DNA of 58,442 nt from Verrucomicrobiota bacterium (GTDB lineage Bacteria > Verrucomicrobiota > Verrucomicrobiia > Palsa-1439): NCBI GenBank assembly GCA_003164675.1, contig PLTX01000013.1, positions 1 through 58,442 on the forward strand, read 5' to 3'. The notes under the pieces are model-generated. The model saw only the letters and a program-made list of their open reading frames with translations. It searched no databases and had not been told where the DNA came from. This document shows, piece after piece, positions 58,441 through 58,442 of this stretch. Every line of letters begins with the position of its first letter. The first letter of the stretch is position 1. The translations under genes were made by a program, and so were the position numbers.

Positions 58441-58442
58441 CG

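Noticed and set aside
1-58442. tRNA, rRNA, tmRNA or CRISPR genes
   Set aside because: No cloverleaf with a GTTCGANTC-type T-loop, no rRNA core sequence and no regularly spaced short direct repeats were seen on reading both strands; a covariance-model scan would be the decisive test.

Overview
The window looks like a chromosomal contig from a GC-rich member of the PVC superphylum, most likely Verrucomicrobiota. The best marker is a 50-residue basic protein at 52479-52631 (minus strand), which I recognise as the small basic protein family of Verrucomicrobia, Chlamydiae and Lentisphaerae. The TPR-rich membrane glycosyltransferase near the right end and intergenic DNA full of small palindromes fit this placement. 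No rRNA, tRNA, CRISPR array, transposase or phage structural gene was seen.

Left part (1-11.3 kb): sulfur and accessory genes. On the minus strand a YezD-like protein, a DUF3034 outer-membrane barrel and the start of cysK run one after another. A divergent pair, an ArsR-type regulator and a membrane rhodanese, shares a 27-bp AT-rich promoter and is followed by a CoA-disulfide reductase-rhodanese. Then come repeat-filled intergenic DNA, an orphan FRG-domain (defence-type) gene, a YncE-propeller/phosphoesterase with a divergent GbsR-type regulator, and a short methyltransferase.

Middle (11.5-44.8 kb): one very large plus-strand surface-polysaccharide cluster with almost no gaps and many ATGA/GTGA overlaps. 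It holds a Wzx-like flippase, a Wzy/ligase-like polymerase, an MBOAT/SGNH acetylation pair (the MBOAT gene has a one-base frameshift), about ten glycosyltransferases, a GT2-DUF2304-GT39-GT39 lipid-linked-sugar module, and sugar-nucleotide genes: nucleotidyltransferase, SDR epimerase, two DegT-family aminotransferases, a NeuD-like acyltransferase, an AlgD-like GDP-mannose dehydrogenase, a Gfo-SDR fusion and asparagine synthase. Several methyltransferases are present, including a zinc-ribbon/methyltransferase/kinase fusion that recalls polysaccharide-capping enzymes. No initiating phosphoglycosyltransferase and no Wza/Wzc exporter lie in the window. Near the 3' end the cluster is interrupted by a small AT-richer island: the first 42 codons of a DNA methyltransferase, a zinc-finger plus PD-(D/E)XK-type nuclease gene, and the last 36 codons of a second, lost asparagine synthase. 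This is the most unusual structure seen.

Right part (45.0-58.4 kb): housekeeping genes. Plus strand: ispH and an alpha-glucan phosphorylase. Minus strand, apparently one operon read from 55.7 down to 48.5 kb: HAD phosphatase, a CutA-HEAT-thioredoxin-TPR fusion, a TPR protein, the small basic protein, a pseudouridine synthase, an SH3-domain protein, folD and a GT87 mannosyltransferase. A TMTC-like GT-C/TPR protein closes the window. All functional calls rest on reading motifs by eye; no database search was run.
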